NCBI RefSeq assembly: GCF_024347055.1
Contig: NZ_AP024895.1
Span: 62,001-126,000, forward strand
Source: Vibrio porteresiae DSM 19223
GTDB lineage: Bacteria > Pseudomonadota > Gammaproteobacteria > Enterobacterales > Vibrionaceae
Reading direction: 5' to 3'
DNA length: 64,000 nucleotides
A model generated the notes under the pieces. That model ran no database searches and was not told the origin of the DNA. It worked only from the letters and a program-made list of their open reading frames with translations. Of this stretch, positions 10,080 through 19,374 are shown piece after piece. A program made the translations under genes and the position numbers. The first letter of the stretch is position 1. The number at the start of each line of letters is the position of its first letter.

Positions 10080-12095
10080 ATGAAGCTGAACCCAAGACAA
10101 GATGAAGCCGTGAAATACGTATCCGGCCCCTGCCTCGTGTTGGCAGGAGCGGGCTCAGGTAAGACTCGTGTTATTACCAACAAAATTGCCTATTTGGTTC
10201 AGAAATGCCGTTATAAAGCGCGAAATATTGCTGCGGTTACTTTTACCAATAAAGCGGCGCGAGAAATGAAAGAACGTGTTGCCCAGACATTAGGCAAAGC
10301 GGAATCAAGAGGCTTGATGGTCTCGACTTTTCATACCTTAGGTTTAAATATCATTCGCCGTGAATACAAACATCTAGGCTTAAAAGCTGGTTTTTCTCTC
10401 TTTGATGATCAAGACCAGATGGCTCTTCTCAAAGAGCTCACTGAAAAGCAACTCGATGGTGATAAAGACCTGTTAAAGCAGTTATTGAGTACGATCTCTA
10501 ACTGGAAAAACGACATGGTGACACCAGAACAAGCGCTTGCTCAGGCGATGGGAGAGCAACAGCAGTTGTTTGCCATGTGTTTTGCCATGTACCAAAAACA
10601 GATGCAGGCTTACAACGCACTCGATTTTGATGATTTGATTTTAATGCCAGTGCAACTGCTGCGTACTAATGAAGCGGTGCGTCAACGTTGGCAAGCTAGA
10701 ATTCGTTACCTTCTCGTCGATGAATACCAAGATACCAACACCAGCCAGTATGAACTGGTAAAGCTTATAGTTGGTGAACGCGGTCGACTAACCGTGGTGG
10801 GTGATGATGACCAATCGATCTATTCATGGCGCGGAGCTAAGCCACAAAACTTGGTGCTATTGGGGCAAGATTACCCTGACTTACGTTTGATCAAGCTGGA
10901 GCAGAACTACCGTTCTACCAGCCGTATTTTGCGTGCGGCTAACATCCTTATTGCGAACAACCCACACGTGTATGAGAAAGCCCTCTTCTCTGAGATTCCT
11001 GACGGTGAAAAGCTCAAAGTGATTACCGCAAAAAATGAAGATCATGAAGCAGAGCGGATCACCGCGGAAATTATCGCGCACAAGTTTCTTAATCGTACCG
11101 AGTATCGGCAATATGCGGTGTTGTATCGTGGTAACCATCAGTCTCGCTTGTTGGAAAAGAGCCTGATGCAAAACCGGGTGCCTTATAAGATCTCCGGTGG
11201 TACGTCGTTTTTTGCTCGCGCTGAAATTAAAGACATCATGGCCTACTTACGCGTGCTGGTTAATCCTGACGATGACAATGCCTTTTTGCGTATTGTGAAT
11301 ACGCCACGTCGAGAAATCGGCCCTACGACGCTAGAGAAGTTGGGTAGTTATGCCAATATGCGTGGCAAGAGCCTTTTTGCAGCGAGTTTTGAGTTGGGGT
11401 TAGAACAGCATCTGACTGGTCGAAGTCTCGAAAACTTAAGACGTTTTACGCAATGGCTGGTTTCGCTTGCGGATAATGCCGAGCGTGGTGATACCGTTGA
11501 AGCCGTGCGAGCGTTGGTACGAGATATTCACTATGAAGACTGGCTGCATGAAACTTCGTCTAGCCCTAAAGCGGCTGAAATGCGCATGAAGAACGTTTCT
11601 GATCTATACACTTGGATTACTGCCGACTTGCAAGGGGATAACCCTGATCAGGAAGAAAAGTCACTCAAGGAAGTTGTACAGCGCCTTACTCTGCGTGACA
11701 TGATGGAGCGTGGTGAAGAGAACGATGACAGTGATGCCGTACAGTTAATGACTTTGCATGCGTCTAAAGGTCTTGAGTTTCCTTATGTGTATCTCATGGG
11801 AACTGAAGAGGGGATTTTGCCGCATCAAACCAGTATTGATGAAGATAATGTCGATGAAGAGCGTCGCCTGATGTATGTAGGGATTACACGCGCACAGCGT
11901 GAATTAACCTTTACTATGTGTAAGGAGCGTCGTCAGTTTGGTGAACTGCTCAAACCAACCCAAAGTCGTTTTCTTGATGAGTTACCCTACGACGATGTGG
12001 AATGGGAAGTGAAGAAAAAACCACTTTCCCAAGAAGAGCGAATGGCTAAAGGACAGGCCCATATCGCTAATTTACGCGCCATGTTTAAAAAATAG
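10080..12095 (+). CDS. rep: ATP-dependent DNA helicase Rep
   Basis: 3'-5' SF1A helicase that helps replication forks through protein blocks. At 671 residues it matches Rep length. Q-motif region LNPRQDEAV is followed by Walker A AGAGSGKTR (residues 22-30), motif Ia TFTNKAAREMKER, Walker B LLVDEYQDTNTSQYELV (about 214), motif III GDDDQSIYSWRGA, motif V LMTLHASKGLEFPYVYLMG and motif VI YVGITRAQREL. Similarity to E. coli Rep runs the full length. GAGGAA precedes the ATG. It is divergent from the efflux operon, which shares the 220-base gap. Confidence 0.97.
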   Translation: MKLNPRQDEAVKYVSGPCLVLAGAGSGKTRVITNKIAYLVQKCRYKARNIAAVTFTNKAAREMKERVAQTLGKAESRGLMVSTFHTLGLNIIRREYKHLGLKAGFSLFDDQDQMALLKELTEKQLDGDKDLLKQLLSTISNWKNDMVTPEQALAQAMGEQQQLFAMCFAMYQKQMQAYNALDFDDLILMPVQLLRTNEAVRQRWQARIRYLLVDEYQDTNTSQYELVKLIVGERGRLTVVGDDDQSIYSWRGAKPQNLVLLGQDYPDLRLIKLEQNYRSTSRILRAANILIANNPHVYEKALFSEIPDGEKLKVITAKNEDHEAERITAEIIAHKFLNRTEYRQYAVLYRGNHQSRLLEKSLMQNRVPYKISGGTSFFARAEIKDIMAYLRVLVNPDDDNAFLRIVNTPRREIGPTTLEKLGSYANMRGKSLFAASFELGLEQHLTGRSLENLRRFTQWLVSLADNAERGDTVEAVRALVRDIHYEDWLHETSSSPKAAEMRMKNVSDLYTWITADLQGDNPDQEEKSLKEVVQRLTLRDMMERGEENDDSDAVQLMTLHASKGLEFPYVYLMGTEEGILPHQTSIDEDNVDEERRLMYVGITRAQRELTFTMCKERRQFGELLKPTQSRFLDELPYDDVEWEVKKKPLSQEERMAKGQAHIANLRAMFKK

Positions 12096-12103
12096 ATACT
12101 TTT

Positions 12104-12150
12104 CTGGATTCTACAGTTGGAGATTTTGTGAATTTCTCTGTGGAGTCCAG
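12104..12150 (+). terminator. Long imperfect hairpin after rep
   Basis: Arms CTGGATTCTACAG and CTGTGGAGTCCAG, 13 pairs with two G-T wobbles, start eight bases after the rep stop. There is no T-run after it, so it may protect the 3' end or terminate weakly rather than act as a classic intrinsic terminator. Confidence 0.5.
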
Positions 12151-12264
12151 TCACAAATTTGGTGTCTTGATCAATGAGTTGGGGCGAATGATAGGTGCAT
12201 AAATGCATGAATGTGGTATTATTGCGCTCCATTTGACGAAAAAGACGTCAATCGGTAAAAAAAG

Positions 12265-12292
12265 TTGAAAAAGTACTAGACGACGTAGAGTG
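12265..12292 (+). promoter_or_regulatory. Candidate stable-RNA promoter for the tRNA cluster
   Basis: TTGAAA (12265-12270) and TAGAGT (12287-12292) are 16 bases apart, about 35 bases before tRNA-Arg, which leaves room for a short precursor leader. An alternative pair, TTGACG (12233) with TAAAAA (12256) at 17-base spacing, is also plausible. Confidence 0.4.
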
Positions 12293-12326
12293 ATATCCGT
12301 ATTATTCCACTCCGCCGATAGGGCAT

Positions 12327-12403
<77 letters not shown>

Positions 12404-12432
12404 TTCTCGGAGGGAATATCGGTAAAAATTAT

Positions 12433-12509
12433 GGTGGCTATAGCTCAGTTGGTAGAGTCCCGGATTGTGATTCCGGTTGTCGCGGGTTCGAATCCCGTTA
12501 GCCACCCCA
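12433..12509 (+). tRNA. tRNA-His(GUG), copy 1
   Basis: Includes the extra G at position -1 opposite C73, the identity element of tRNA-His, and encoded CCA. The anticodon loop ATTGTGA-type sequence within CCGGATTGTGATTCCGG gives GTG. The sequence is identical to copy 2. Confidence 0.95.
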
Positions 12510-12514
12510 TTCGT

Positions 12515-12591
<77 letters not shown>

Positions 12592-12657
12592 CTATTTAAT
12601 AGTTAGGCTTTTATAGCGTGACTAGTTCGGCAAGCAGCCGGTAAAACACAAATTGAT

Positions 12658-12734
12658 GGTGGCTATAGCTCAGTTGGTAGAGTCCCGGATTGTGATTCCG
12701 GTTGTCGCGGGTTCGAATCCCGTTAGCCACCCCA
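12658..12734 (+). tRNA. tRNA-His(GUG), copy 2
   Basis: Identical to the copy at 12433, including G-1 and CCA. It forms a second His-Pro unit displaced by 225 bases, which indicates tandem duplication of the pair. Confidence 0.95.
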
Positions 12735-12739
12735 TTTGT

Positions 12740-12816
<77 letters not shown>

Positions 12817-12822
12817 CCATTC

Positions 12823-12853
12823 AAAGCCTCAGCAGAAATGCTGGGGCTTTTTT
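12823..12853 (+). terminator. Intrinsic terminator of the tRNA cluster
   Basis: Stem AAAGCCTCAGCA / TGCTGGGGCTTT with a GAAA loop and a T-run, six bases after the last CCA. Confidence 0.92.
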
Positions 12854-12897
12854 GTATCTGCAATTTTTAGTGTTTGTATTGCTTGTCCATCAGATAT

Positions 12898-12958
12898 CGG
12901 TCGGGCTGTAGCCCAGTTGCTTGGTAGCTCGGTGCATCATCTCCCTTTGCGCCGAACA
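12898..12958 (+). pseudogene. Relic of a tRNA-Pro gene with its 3' flank
   Basis: CGG at 12898 is followed by GTAGCCCAGTTGCTTGGTAGC, shortened here as a D-arm like that of tRNA-Pro (TAGCGCAGTTTGGTAGC), but the anticodon arm is missing. The segment then runs into CGCCGAACACTATTCAAAGCCTCAG, described by its parts: an acceptor-like CGCCGAACA and the flank ATTCAAAGCCTCAG, which repeats the sequence just after tRNA-Pro copy 2. It reads as a third, decayed tRNA-Pro copy plus part of its terminator. It cannot fold into a functional tRNA. Confidence 0.6.
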
Positions 12959-13275
12959 CTATTCAAAGCCTCAGACTTAGGTGTCCCCAACTAAGCGTTC
13001 TTTTTATCTACGTGATCTCATTATGGTTTATTCAGCGTGAAGGGAGCTGCTGCACACTCTGAGTATTGCTCCCTCTAAGATCATCATCCCGATAATCCTC
13101 ATCGCTACTCCTGTTATATGTCAATCATTATGCAACTGGCTTAATTAATAAGTGTATTGATATAAACAGTGACGTACTTTGCATAATTGTGCAATTTGAA
13201 TGAATGATATTTTGTTGGTGTTAGAGCAAGATCTAGTTAGTCATTCGGTAGAGAGGAATGGTAAAAAACGGCTGT

Positions 13276-13296
13276 ATACGCACTATTTATGCGTAT
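13276..13296. repeat. Perfect 7-7-7 inverted repeat upstream of the ABC operon
   Basis: Arms ATACGCA and TGCGTAT separated by seven bases. No T-run follows. It could be an operator or an RNA hairpin; nothing decides between them. Confidence 0.4.
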
Positions 13297-13657
13297 GTTC
13301 TGACAATAGATATTGGGGCTTTATGTTGTTATCGATAAGTCTTGTGGTTGAATTCGCTATATCTTAACCAATGGTCGATAGGTAATTTTAAATATGAGCG
13401 ATAAATTTTATTTATTGTTTTACGCTTATAAATGATTAGTGCCTCTACTCTAATGCAAAATTATCCATATTTATTCTTTTATATTGTTCGGCATTAGTGA
13501 GATTCATTAGTGATAATATCTGAGTTGTTGCCGGATTTTTCTGTGCCATAAGAAAAACCTAAAAGTTTACATATGTGTTTAATTTTGCATATATATTCGA
13601 CAAAGTTCCTTTTAAATGCATCTAAATCGAGTTTTTATACTGTTGTAGTTGCTTTTA

Positions 13658-13673
13658 TGTGAGATATTTGACA
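13658..13673. promoter_or_regulatory. Possible CRP site before the peptide transporter operon
   Basis: TGTGA-N6-TGACA differs from the TGTGA-N6-TCACA consensus at one base. It lies about 135-150 bases before the chosen ATPase start. Catabolite control of peptide uptake would make sense, but this rests only on the motif. Confidence 0.3.
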
Positions 13674-13808
13674 AATTGATGGGCTAATAAGTGTCAGCAT
13701 ATTGTACTGACAAGAATGGATTCACAAATATCTAAGCCAGTAATTATGGATAGGCTTAGATACTCAGACAGGGCAGAAAACTGTCGTAGCAGTAGAGGTC
13801 TGGTTTCA

Positions 13809-15533
13809 ATGTCTCTTTTAGAAGTTAATAACCTACGGATTGAATATCCGTCGCGTCATGGCGTCTTTGCGGCCGTAAAGTCGTTATCGTTTTCAATTGA
13901 ACGTGGCGAAATCGTCGGCGTTGTTGGAGAATCGGGCGCAGGTAAATCAACGGTAGGGAATGCCGTTATCGACTTACTTAGCCCTCCTGGCCATGTTGCC
14001 AGTGGCGAAGTGTTCCTTGATGGACAAAAGATCTCTGGCTTAAGTGATGAAGAGATGCGCAAGGTTCGTGGATCGAAAATTGGTTTCATTTTCCAAGACC
14101 CAATGACATCGCTAAACCCGCTGTTTACCATCGAACATCAATTAAAAGAGACTATTCATACCAATATGAAGGTCAGTGATAGTGAAGCGTACGAACGCGC
14201 GCTTTCTCTGATGAAGCAAGTTGGTATTCCGCAGCCAGAAAACCGTCTCAAACAATATCCTCACCAATTTTCAGGCGGCATGCGCCAACGTGTTGTGATC
14301 GCGATTGCTTTGGCTGGTGAACCGGATCTCATTATTGCCGATGAGCCTACCACCGCGTTGGATGTTTCAATCCAAGACCAGATTTTAAGCCTGATTCGTC
14401 AACTGTGTATCGAACATAACGTTGGTTGTATGTTGGTTACTCACGATATGGGTGTGGTTTCTAACGTGACTGATCGTGTTGCGGTCATGTATCGTGGTGA
14501 GTTGGTGGAGATTGGCCCAACGGAAAAAGTGCTTGGTCATCCAGAGCATCCTTATACCCGCAGTTTGATTTCAGCAGTACCACGCTCTGATATTAAGCTC
14601 GACCGTTTCCCTTTGGTGAGTTATATCGAAGAGGCGTCAGAGCACCAGCCTTTGGATATCAAGCATCACTGGTTAGGTCAGCGTGAAGAGCATCGTAAAT
14701 ACTCAGGTCCTCTTTTGAATGTAGAGAACGTGAACCTACGTTTTGTGACAAAAGATTCTCTATTTGAAAGCCGCCGTGAATACATCCAAGCGTCCAATAA
14801 TGTGAGTTTCCAAATTCATGAAGGGGAAACGTTTGGTTTGGTAGGCGAGTCGGGTTCTGGTAAATCAACAATTGCTCGTGTTATTGCCGGGTTGTACCAA
14901 CCCAATGATGGTAAAGTGACATTCGAAGGTGTGGATTTAACAGCGCTTAAATCGGAAAAAGAGCGTCGCCCACTACGCCGTGCAATGCAGATGGTGTTCC
15001 AAAACCCATATACGTCAATGAACCCGCGGATGCGCGTATTTGATATTGTGGCAGAGCCAATCCGTTTTCACCGTTTAACCAAAAATGAAGCTGAAACTCT
15101 CAGTGTCGTGAATGACTTACTGGAACATGTCGGTTTAGGTAGCGAAGCCGGGTTAAAGTATCCGCATGAATTTTCTGGCGGGCAGCGCCAACGTATTTCT
15201 ATCGCGCGCGCATTAGCGACCCGCCCACGACTATTGATTTGTGATGAGCCTACATCCGCACTGGATGTGTCGGTACAAGCTCAAATACTGAATTTGTTGA
15301 AAGATTTGCAGGCTGAATTGGGCCTTACCATGTTGTTTATTAGCCACGATTTACCTGTGATTCGTCAGGTGTGCGACCGTGTTGGTGTCATGCAGATGGG
15401 ACAGTTGCTAGAGGTTGCACCAACGGAGCAGCTCTTTACGCAACCGCAACATCAATACAGTAAGCATTTGATTTCACTCATGCCGGAATTTACCGGATTG
15501 AGAGAAGAAGTGAAGACCGCGGCTCGGGTCTGA
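13809..15533 (+). CDS. Peptide/nickel ABC importer, fused double ATPase (DppD-DppF type)
   Basis: One 574-residue protein carries both nucleotide-binding domains that E. coli Dpp/Opp split into D and F. First domain: Walker A GESGAGKST, FQDPMTSLNP, signature FSGGMRQRVVIA, Walker B LIIADEPTTALDV, then the oligopeptide-type C-terminal HPEHPYTRSLISAVP. Second domain (from about residue 300): GESGSGKST, FQNPYTSMNPRM, FSGGQRQRISIARAL, LLICDEPTSALDV and QHQYSKHLISLMP. The upstream ATG at 13716 adds a stretch without homology, so MSLLEVNNL at 13809, preceded by GAGGT, is chosen. It resembles GsiA/YejF architecture. First gene of a four-gene operon with its binding protein and two permeases. Confidence 0.9.
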   Translation: MSLLEVNNLRIEYPSRHGVFAAVKSLSFSIERGEIVGVVGESGAGKSTVGNAVIDLLSPPGHVASGEVFLDGQKISGLSDEEMRKVRGSKIGFIFQDPMTSLNPLFTIEHQLKETIHTNMKVSDSEAYERALSLMKQVGIPQPENRLKQYPHQFSGGMRQRVVIAIALAGEPDLIIADEPTTALDVSIQDQILSLIRQLCIEHNVGCMLVTHDMGVVSNVTDRVAVMYRGELVEIGPTEKVLGHPEHPYTRSLISAVPRSDIKLDRFPLVSYIEEASEHQPLDIKHHWLGQREEHRKYSGPLLNVENVNLRFVTKDSLFESRREYIQASNNVSFQIHEGETFGLVGESGSGKSTIARVIAGLYQPNDGKVTFEGVDLTALKSEKERRPLRRAMQMVFQNPYTSMNPRMRVFDIVAEPIRFHRLTKNEAETLSVVNDLLEHVGLGSEAGLKYPHEFSGGQRQRISIARALATRPRLLICDEPTSALDVSVQAQILNLLKDLQAELGLTMLFISHDLPVIRQVCDRVGVMQMGQLLEVAPTEQLFTQPQHQYSKHLISLMPEFTGLREEVKTAARV

Positions 15534-15625
15534 GAGTCTTTGAGTCAATTTAATTGTTTCTGAACAATCAGAATAAAAACAACTTACAACAACTAGGGAC
15601 GAAATCCCGCATAAGGAGTTATGCA

Positions 15626-17182
15626 ATGAAAACCATGAAAAGCAAGATAGCTTTAGCTTTGATGGCGGCTGGACTCAGTTTCGCTGCTTTAGCGGCTGAT
15701 ATCACTGTTGCCTATGACGCAGATCCAGTCTCATTAGACCCTGAAGAACAGCTATCTGGTGGTACGCTTCAATTATCTCACATGGTCTTTGATCCACTAG
15801 TTCGTTATACCCAAGACATGAAATTTGAACCTCGTTTGGCAACCAGTTGGGAACGTCTTAACGACCGCACCATGCGTTTCCACTTACGTAAAGGGGTGAA
15901 ATTCCATTCAGGTAACGACTTTACAGCTGATGATGTTGTGTGGACATTCAACCGTCTTAAATCTTCTCCAGATTTCAAAGGTATCTTCGACCCTTATGAA
16001 AAATTGGTTAAAGTAGACGACTACACTGTTGATTTGGTTGCAAAAGGCCCATATCCATTGGTGCTACAAAACGCGACTTACATTTTCCCAATGGACAGCA
16101 AGTTCTACTCTGGCAAAACTGCAGATGGCAAAGACAAAGCTGAAATCGTAAAACACGGTAACTCATTTGCTTCTACTCATGTTTCAGGTACAGGCCCATT
16201 TGAAGTAACTTACCGTGAACAAGGTGTAAAAACCGAGTTCAAACGTTTTAAAGATTACTGGGATAAAGATTCAAAAGGTAACGTTGATGATCTGACTTTG
16301 GTGCCAATCAAAGAAGATGCAACTCGCGTTGCTGCTTTGCTTTCTGGTGACGTAGACATGATTGCACCTGTTGCTCCTAGCGACCAACAACGTGTGAAAG
16401 ATGCCCCTGGTGTGGATTTAGTCACTCTACCTGGTACCCGCATCATCTCTTTCCAATTGAACGAAGCATCTAACCCAGCACTGAAAGACAAGCGCGTTCG
16501 TCAAGCGATCGTCTATGCGATTAATAACGAAGGTATCGTGCAGAAAATCATGCGTGGTTTTGCTACCACTGCTGGTCAACAGTCGCCAAAAGGTTATGTG
16601 GGTTACAACCCAGAGTTAACTCCTCGCTACGATTTGAAAAAAGCGAAAGAGTTAATGAAAGAAGCTGGCTATGAAAAAGGCTTCAGCATGACCATGATCG
16701 CACCCAATAACCGCTACTTAAATGATGCAAAAATTGCTCAGGCAGCAGCGGCGATGTTGTCAAAAATCGGCATCAAAGTTGATCTAAAAACCATGCCTAA
16801 AGCGCAATATTGGCCTGAGTTTGATAAATGTGCGGCAGATGCACTGATGATCGGTTGGATGTCTGATACAGAAGACTCTGCAAACTTCACTGAATTCTTG
16901 ACCATGACTCGTAATGAAGAGACAGGTAAAGGTCAGTACAACTGTGGTCACTACTCTAACCCAGAAGTCGATAAACTGATCAACGATTCTAACGTTGAAA
17001 CTGACCCAGCTAAACGCGGCCAAATGCTACAAAAAGTAGAAGCGATTCTATACAACGATGCAGCATTCGTTCCGCTACATTGGGAAAACCTAGCATGGGC
17101 TGCGAAATCTTCTCTAGATATCAAACCTATTGTTAACCCAATGAACTTCCCTTACTTCGGCGACCTAGTGGTAAAAGAATAA
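15626..17182 (+). CDS. Periplasmic peptide-binding protein of the ABC importer (SBP family 5)
   Basis: Captures peptides in the periplasm and delivers them to the permeases downstream. About 518 residues. The signal peptide MKTMKSKIALALMAAGLSFA ends ...ALA before ADITVAYDADPVSLDPEEQ. The family 5 signature follows (FEPRLATSWERLNDRTMRFHL then RKGVKFHSGNDFTADDVVWT). The start is at 15626 because AAGGAG lies eight bases before it and the signal peptide begins there; an upstream ATG at 15554 gives no signal. It lies about 90 bases after the ATPase gene. I recall the V. cholerae orthologue as VC0171; the peptide specificity is unknown. Confidence 0.92.
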   Translation: MKTMKSKIALALMAAGLSFAALAADITVAYDADPVSLDPEEQLSGGTLQLSHMVFDPLVRYTQDMKFEPRLATSWERLNDRTMRFHLRKGVKFHSGNDFTADDVVWTFNRLKSSPDFKGIFDPYEKLVKVDDYTVDLVAKGPYPLVLQNATYIFPMDSKFYSGKTADGKDKAEIVKHGNSFASTHVSGTGPFEVTYREQGVKTEFKRFKDYWDKDSKGNVDDLTLVPIKEDATRVAALLSGDVDMIAPVAPSDQQRVKDAPGVDLVTLPGTRIISFQLNEASNPALKDKRVRQAIVYAINNEGIVQKIMRGFATTAGQQSPKGYVGYNPELTPRYDLKKAKELMKEAGYEKGFSMTMIAPNNRYLNDAKIAQAAAAMLSKIGIKVDLKTMPKAQYWPEFDKCAADALMIGWMSDTEDSANFTEFLTMTRNEETGKGQYNCGHYSNPEVDKLINDSNVETDPAKRGQMLQKVEAILYNDAAFVPLHWENLAWAAKSSLDIKPIVNPMNFPYFGDLVVKE

Positions 17183-17233
17183 GTCGAGTCAGGTGAATTC
17201 TAGCGGCGATAGTCGTTAGTCGCGTTATCATGT

Positions 17234-17269
17234 GCGCCTCATTTTTTCAGTCGAATGAGGCGCCCTTTT
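17234..17269 (+). terminator. Hairpin between the binding protein and permease genes
   Basis: Stem GCGCCTCAT / ATGAGGCGC with a 12-base loop, followed by CCTTTT. It lies inside the operon, so it is probably a partial terminator or 3' stabiliser that lets the binding protein outnumber the permeases. Confidence 0.75.
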
Positions 17270-17334
17270 CAGACTGAAAGAATTTCTGTTACTGAAACTC
17301 AGTAACCCTGTCATGGATAGTTAAGGGGCAAGGA

Positions 17335-18312
17335 ATGTTTTCGTTTCTGGTCAAGCGCCTGTTTCAGGCACTGATAGTGATGTTTGTGATCAGTATAGTG
17401 GCGTTTGCCATTCAGGATAACCTGGGTGATCCGCTACGCGAGCTAGTAGGGCAATCCGTGTCTGATGCCGAGCGTCAAGCATTGCGGGATGAGCTTGGTC
17501 TCAACGATCCGTTTATCACTAAATATCAACGCTTTATTGTCGGCGCGGTGCACGGTGATTTAGGTACGTCTTACTTTTATAAACGCCCTGCGTTAGATGT
17601 TATTTTAGATAAGCTGGTGGCCACACTGGAATTGGTGTTTGGTGCCTCAGTTATCATCATTGCCTGTTCGATACCGCTGGGAGTGTATTCCGCGATTCAT
17701 CCGAAAAAGTGGCTTACCAAAGTGATCATGGCGGGGAGTAGTATCGGTATTTCGATCCCAGTCTTTTTGACCGCTATCTTGCTGATGTATGTCTTTTCTA
17801 TTGAGTTGGGATGGTTACCGTCCTATGGCCGTGGAGACACGTCGAATTTATTAGGCTGGCAGTCGGGTTATTTCACTATTGATGGCCTCAAGCACCTCGT
17901 TTTGCCATGTATTTCACTCGCATCGATCATGTTGCCACTTTTTATCCGTTTGGTACGTTCTGAAATGTTAGAAGTGCTCAGTTCGGAATACATTAAATTC
18001 GCTCGAGCGAAAGGTTTGCCAACCAACAAAATTCATTATCAGCACGCTTTGAAAAATACCCTATTACCCGTATTAACAGTGGGTGGTGTGCAGCTTGGAT
18101 TGATGGTGGCCTACACCATTTTGACCGAAACAGTATTCCAATGGCCGGGCACTGGCTTCTTGTTCTTAGAGGCGGTAAACCGCGTGGATACCCCGTTGAT
18201 TACCGCTTACGTTATTTTCGTTGGGTTGATATTCGTGGTAACCAATACGGTTATTGACCTGTTGTATGGGCTAATTAACCCAACGGTGAACTTAACTGGT
18301 AAAGGAGCGTAA
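17335..18312 (+). CDS. Peptide ABC importer permease, DppB type
   Basis: 325-residue inner-membrane subunit with about six transmembrane helices. N-terminus MFSFLVKRLFQALIVMFVIS and the motif LGLNDPFITKYQRFI are typical of DppB/OppB. The EAA loop LEVLSSEYIKFARAKGLP contacts the ATPase. The C-terminal TETVFQWPGTGFLFLEAV is the family signature. AAGGGGCAAGG precedes the ATG. Two bases separate it from the next permease. Confidence 0.93.
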   Translation: MFSFLVKRLFQALIVMFVISIVAFAIQDNLGDPLRELVGQSVSDAERQALRDELGLNDPFITKYQRFIVGAVHGDLGTSYFYKRPALDVILDKLVATLELVFGASVIIIACSIPLGVYSAIHPKKWLTKVIMAGSSIGISIPVFLTAILLMYVFSIELGWLPSYGRGDTSNLLGWQSGYFTIDGLKHLVLPCISLASIMLPLFIRLVRSEMLEVLSSEYIKFARAKGLPTNKIHYQHALKNTLLPVLTVGGVQLGLMVAYTILTETVFQWPGTGFLFLEAVNRVDTPLITAYVIFVGLIFVVTNTVIDLLYGLINPTVNLTGKGA

Positions 18313-18314
18313 TC

Positions 18315-19250
18315 ATGAGTCAAGTAACTGCCGCTCCATCACGTTGGGAGCGTTTTAAACAATCCGATTTTCTCTATTATTTCTTGCATGACAAAGTGGC
18401 GATGTTCAGCTTTGCCATCTTTATGGCGTTCGTTATTTTGTCGGTGCTGTCACCCTTGATTGCGCCAACCAACCCATATGATTTAACGTCGATAGACATC
18501 ATGAACTCTGAGTTACCACCTGCATGGTTAGGGGGGGATAGTCAGTTCTTGCTCGGTACGGATGACCAAGGGCGAGATATTCTTTCGACAATGCTTTATG
18601 GCTCACGTTTGTCACTGACCATTGGCTTTCTCGCTGTGGCTCTGCAGCTGTGTATTGGTGTGTTTGTTGGGTTATGTTCTGGCTATTTTGGTGGACGTAT
18701 TGATAGCTTCTTGATGCGCGTAGCGGATGTGCAGCTCTCTTTCTCAACTATGATGGTGGCGATCATTGTCTCGGCGATTTTTAAAGCCAGTTTTGGTGAC
18801 CAACTCTACAGTGAGTACGCCGTGGTCATGCTAGTCTTTATTATCGGCTTTGCAGAGTGGCCGCAATATGCTCGTACGATTCGTGCTTCCGTATTGGCTG
18901 AGAAGAAAAAAGAGTATGTTGAAGCAGCAAAAGTAATGGGCTTTAGAGCTCCGCGAATTATGTTCCGTCATATTTTGCCAAACTGTCTATCGCCTATTTT
19001 GGTTATCTCTACCGTGCAAGTGGCAAATGCCATCATGTCCGAGGCGGCACTTTCTTTCCTTGGCTTAGGTTTGCCGGTCGATCAACCATCATTGGGTTCG
19101 CTAATTAACATCGGCTTCTCGTACATCTTCTCAGGCTCTTGGTGGATAACCGCGTTTCCAGGGATTTTGCTGGTGGTTCTAGTGCTAGTGATTAACCTGC
19201 TTGGTGACTGGTTACGGGATGTGTTCAATCCCAAATTGTACAAAGGATAA
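18315..19250 (+). CDS. Peptide ABC importer permease, DppC type
   Basis: 311-residue partner permease. It has the DppC pattern: N-terminal cytoplasmic helix, TM1 (FSFAIFMAFVILSVLSPLIA), LLGTDDQGRDILSTMLYGSR and the EAA loop KEYVEAAKVMGFRAPRIM. SEAALSFLGLGLPVDQPSLG follows near the C-terminus. The start is two bases after the dppB-type gene, with AAAGGAGC overlapping that gene's end, so translation is coupled. Last gene of the operon; terminator at 19291. Confidence 0.93.
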   Translation: MSQVTAAPSRWERFKQSDFLYYFLHDKVAMFSFAIFMAFVILSVLSPLIAPTNPYDLTSIDIMNSELPPAWLGGDSQFLLGTDDQGRDILSTMLYGSRLSLTIGFLAVALQLCIGVFVGLCSGYFGGRIDSFLMRVADVQLSFSTMMVAIIVSAIFKASFGDQLYSEYAVVMLVFIIGFAEWPQYARTIRASVLAEKKKEYVEAAKVMGFRAPRIMFRHILPNCLSPILVISTVQVANAIMSEAALSFLGLGLPVDQPSLGSLINIGFSYIFSGSWWITAFPGILLVVLVLVINLLGDWLRDVFNPKLYKG

Positions 19251-19290
19251 GCGGATTTGTTTGATTTTATTAGTGAAATCTAACTAAACT

Positions 19291-19324
19291 AGAGCCGTAA
19301 GTGTTAATTACGGCTCTTTTTTTG
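19291..19324 (+). terminator. Intrinsic terminator of the peptide ABC operon
   Basis: Stem AGAGCCGTAA / TTACGGCTCT, loop GTGTTAA-like, and a run of seven T, about 40 bases after the last permease stop. Confidence 0.92.
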
Positions 19325-19374
19325 CATTCTGATTTTAACCAGCTAAACACTTGCCGTTTTAAATGGAGATGAGA

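Larger units (their letters stand above)
12959..13808. other. AT-rich 0.85-kb gap upstream of the peptide transporter operon
   Basis: No gene is supported here. It holds the tRNA relic's flank, a weak hairpin near 12974-12996 (CTTAG/CTAAG then a T-run), an inverted repeat at 13276-13296, a CRP-like half palindrome at 13658-13673, and presumably the promoter of the downstream ABC operon. A perfect TTGACA at 13668-13673 is a candidate -35, but I could not find a convincing -10 at normal spacing. Confidence 0.5.

Noticed and set aside
13809..15533. Possible frameshift fusion of two ATPase genes
   Set aside because: The two domains are joined by a normal-looking linker in a single clean frame, and fused DppD-DppF or GsiA-type proteins are common.
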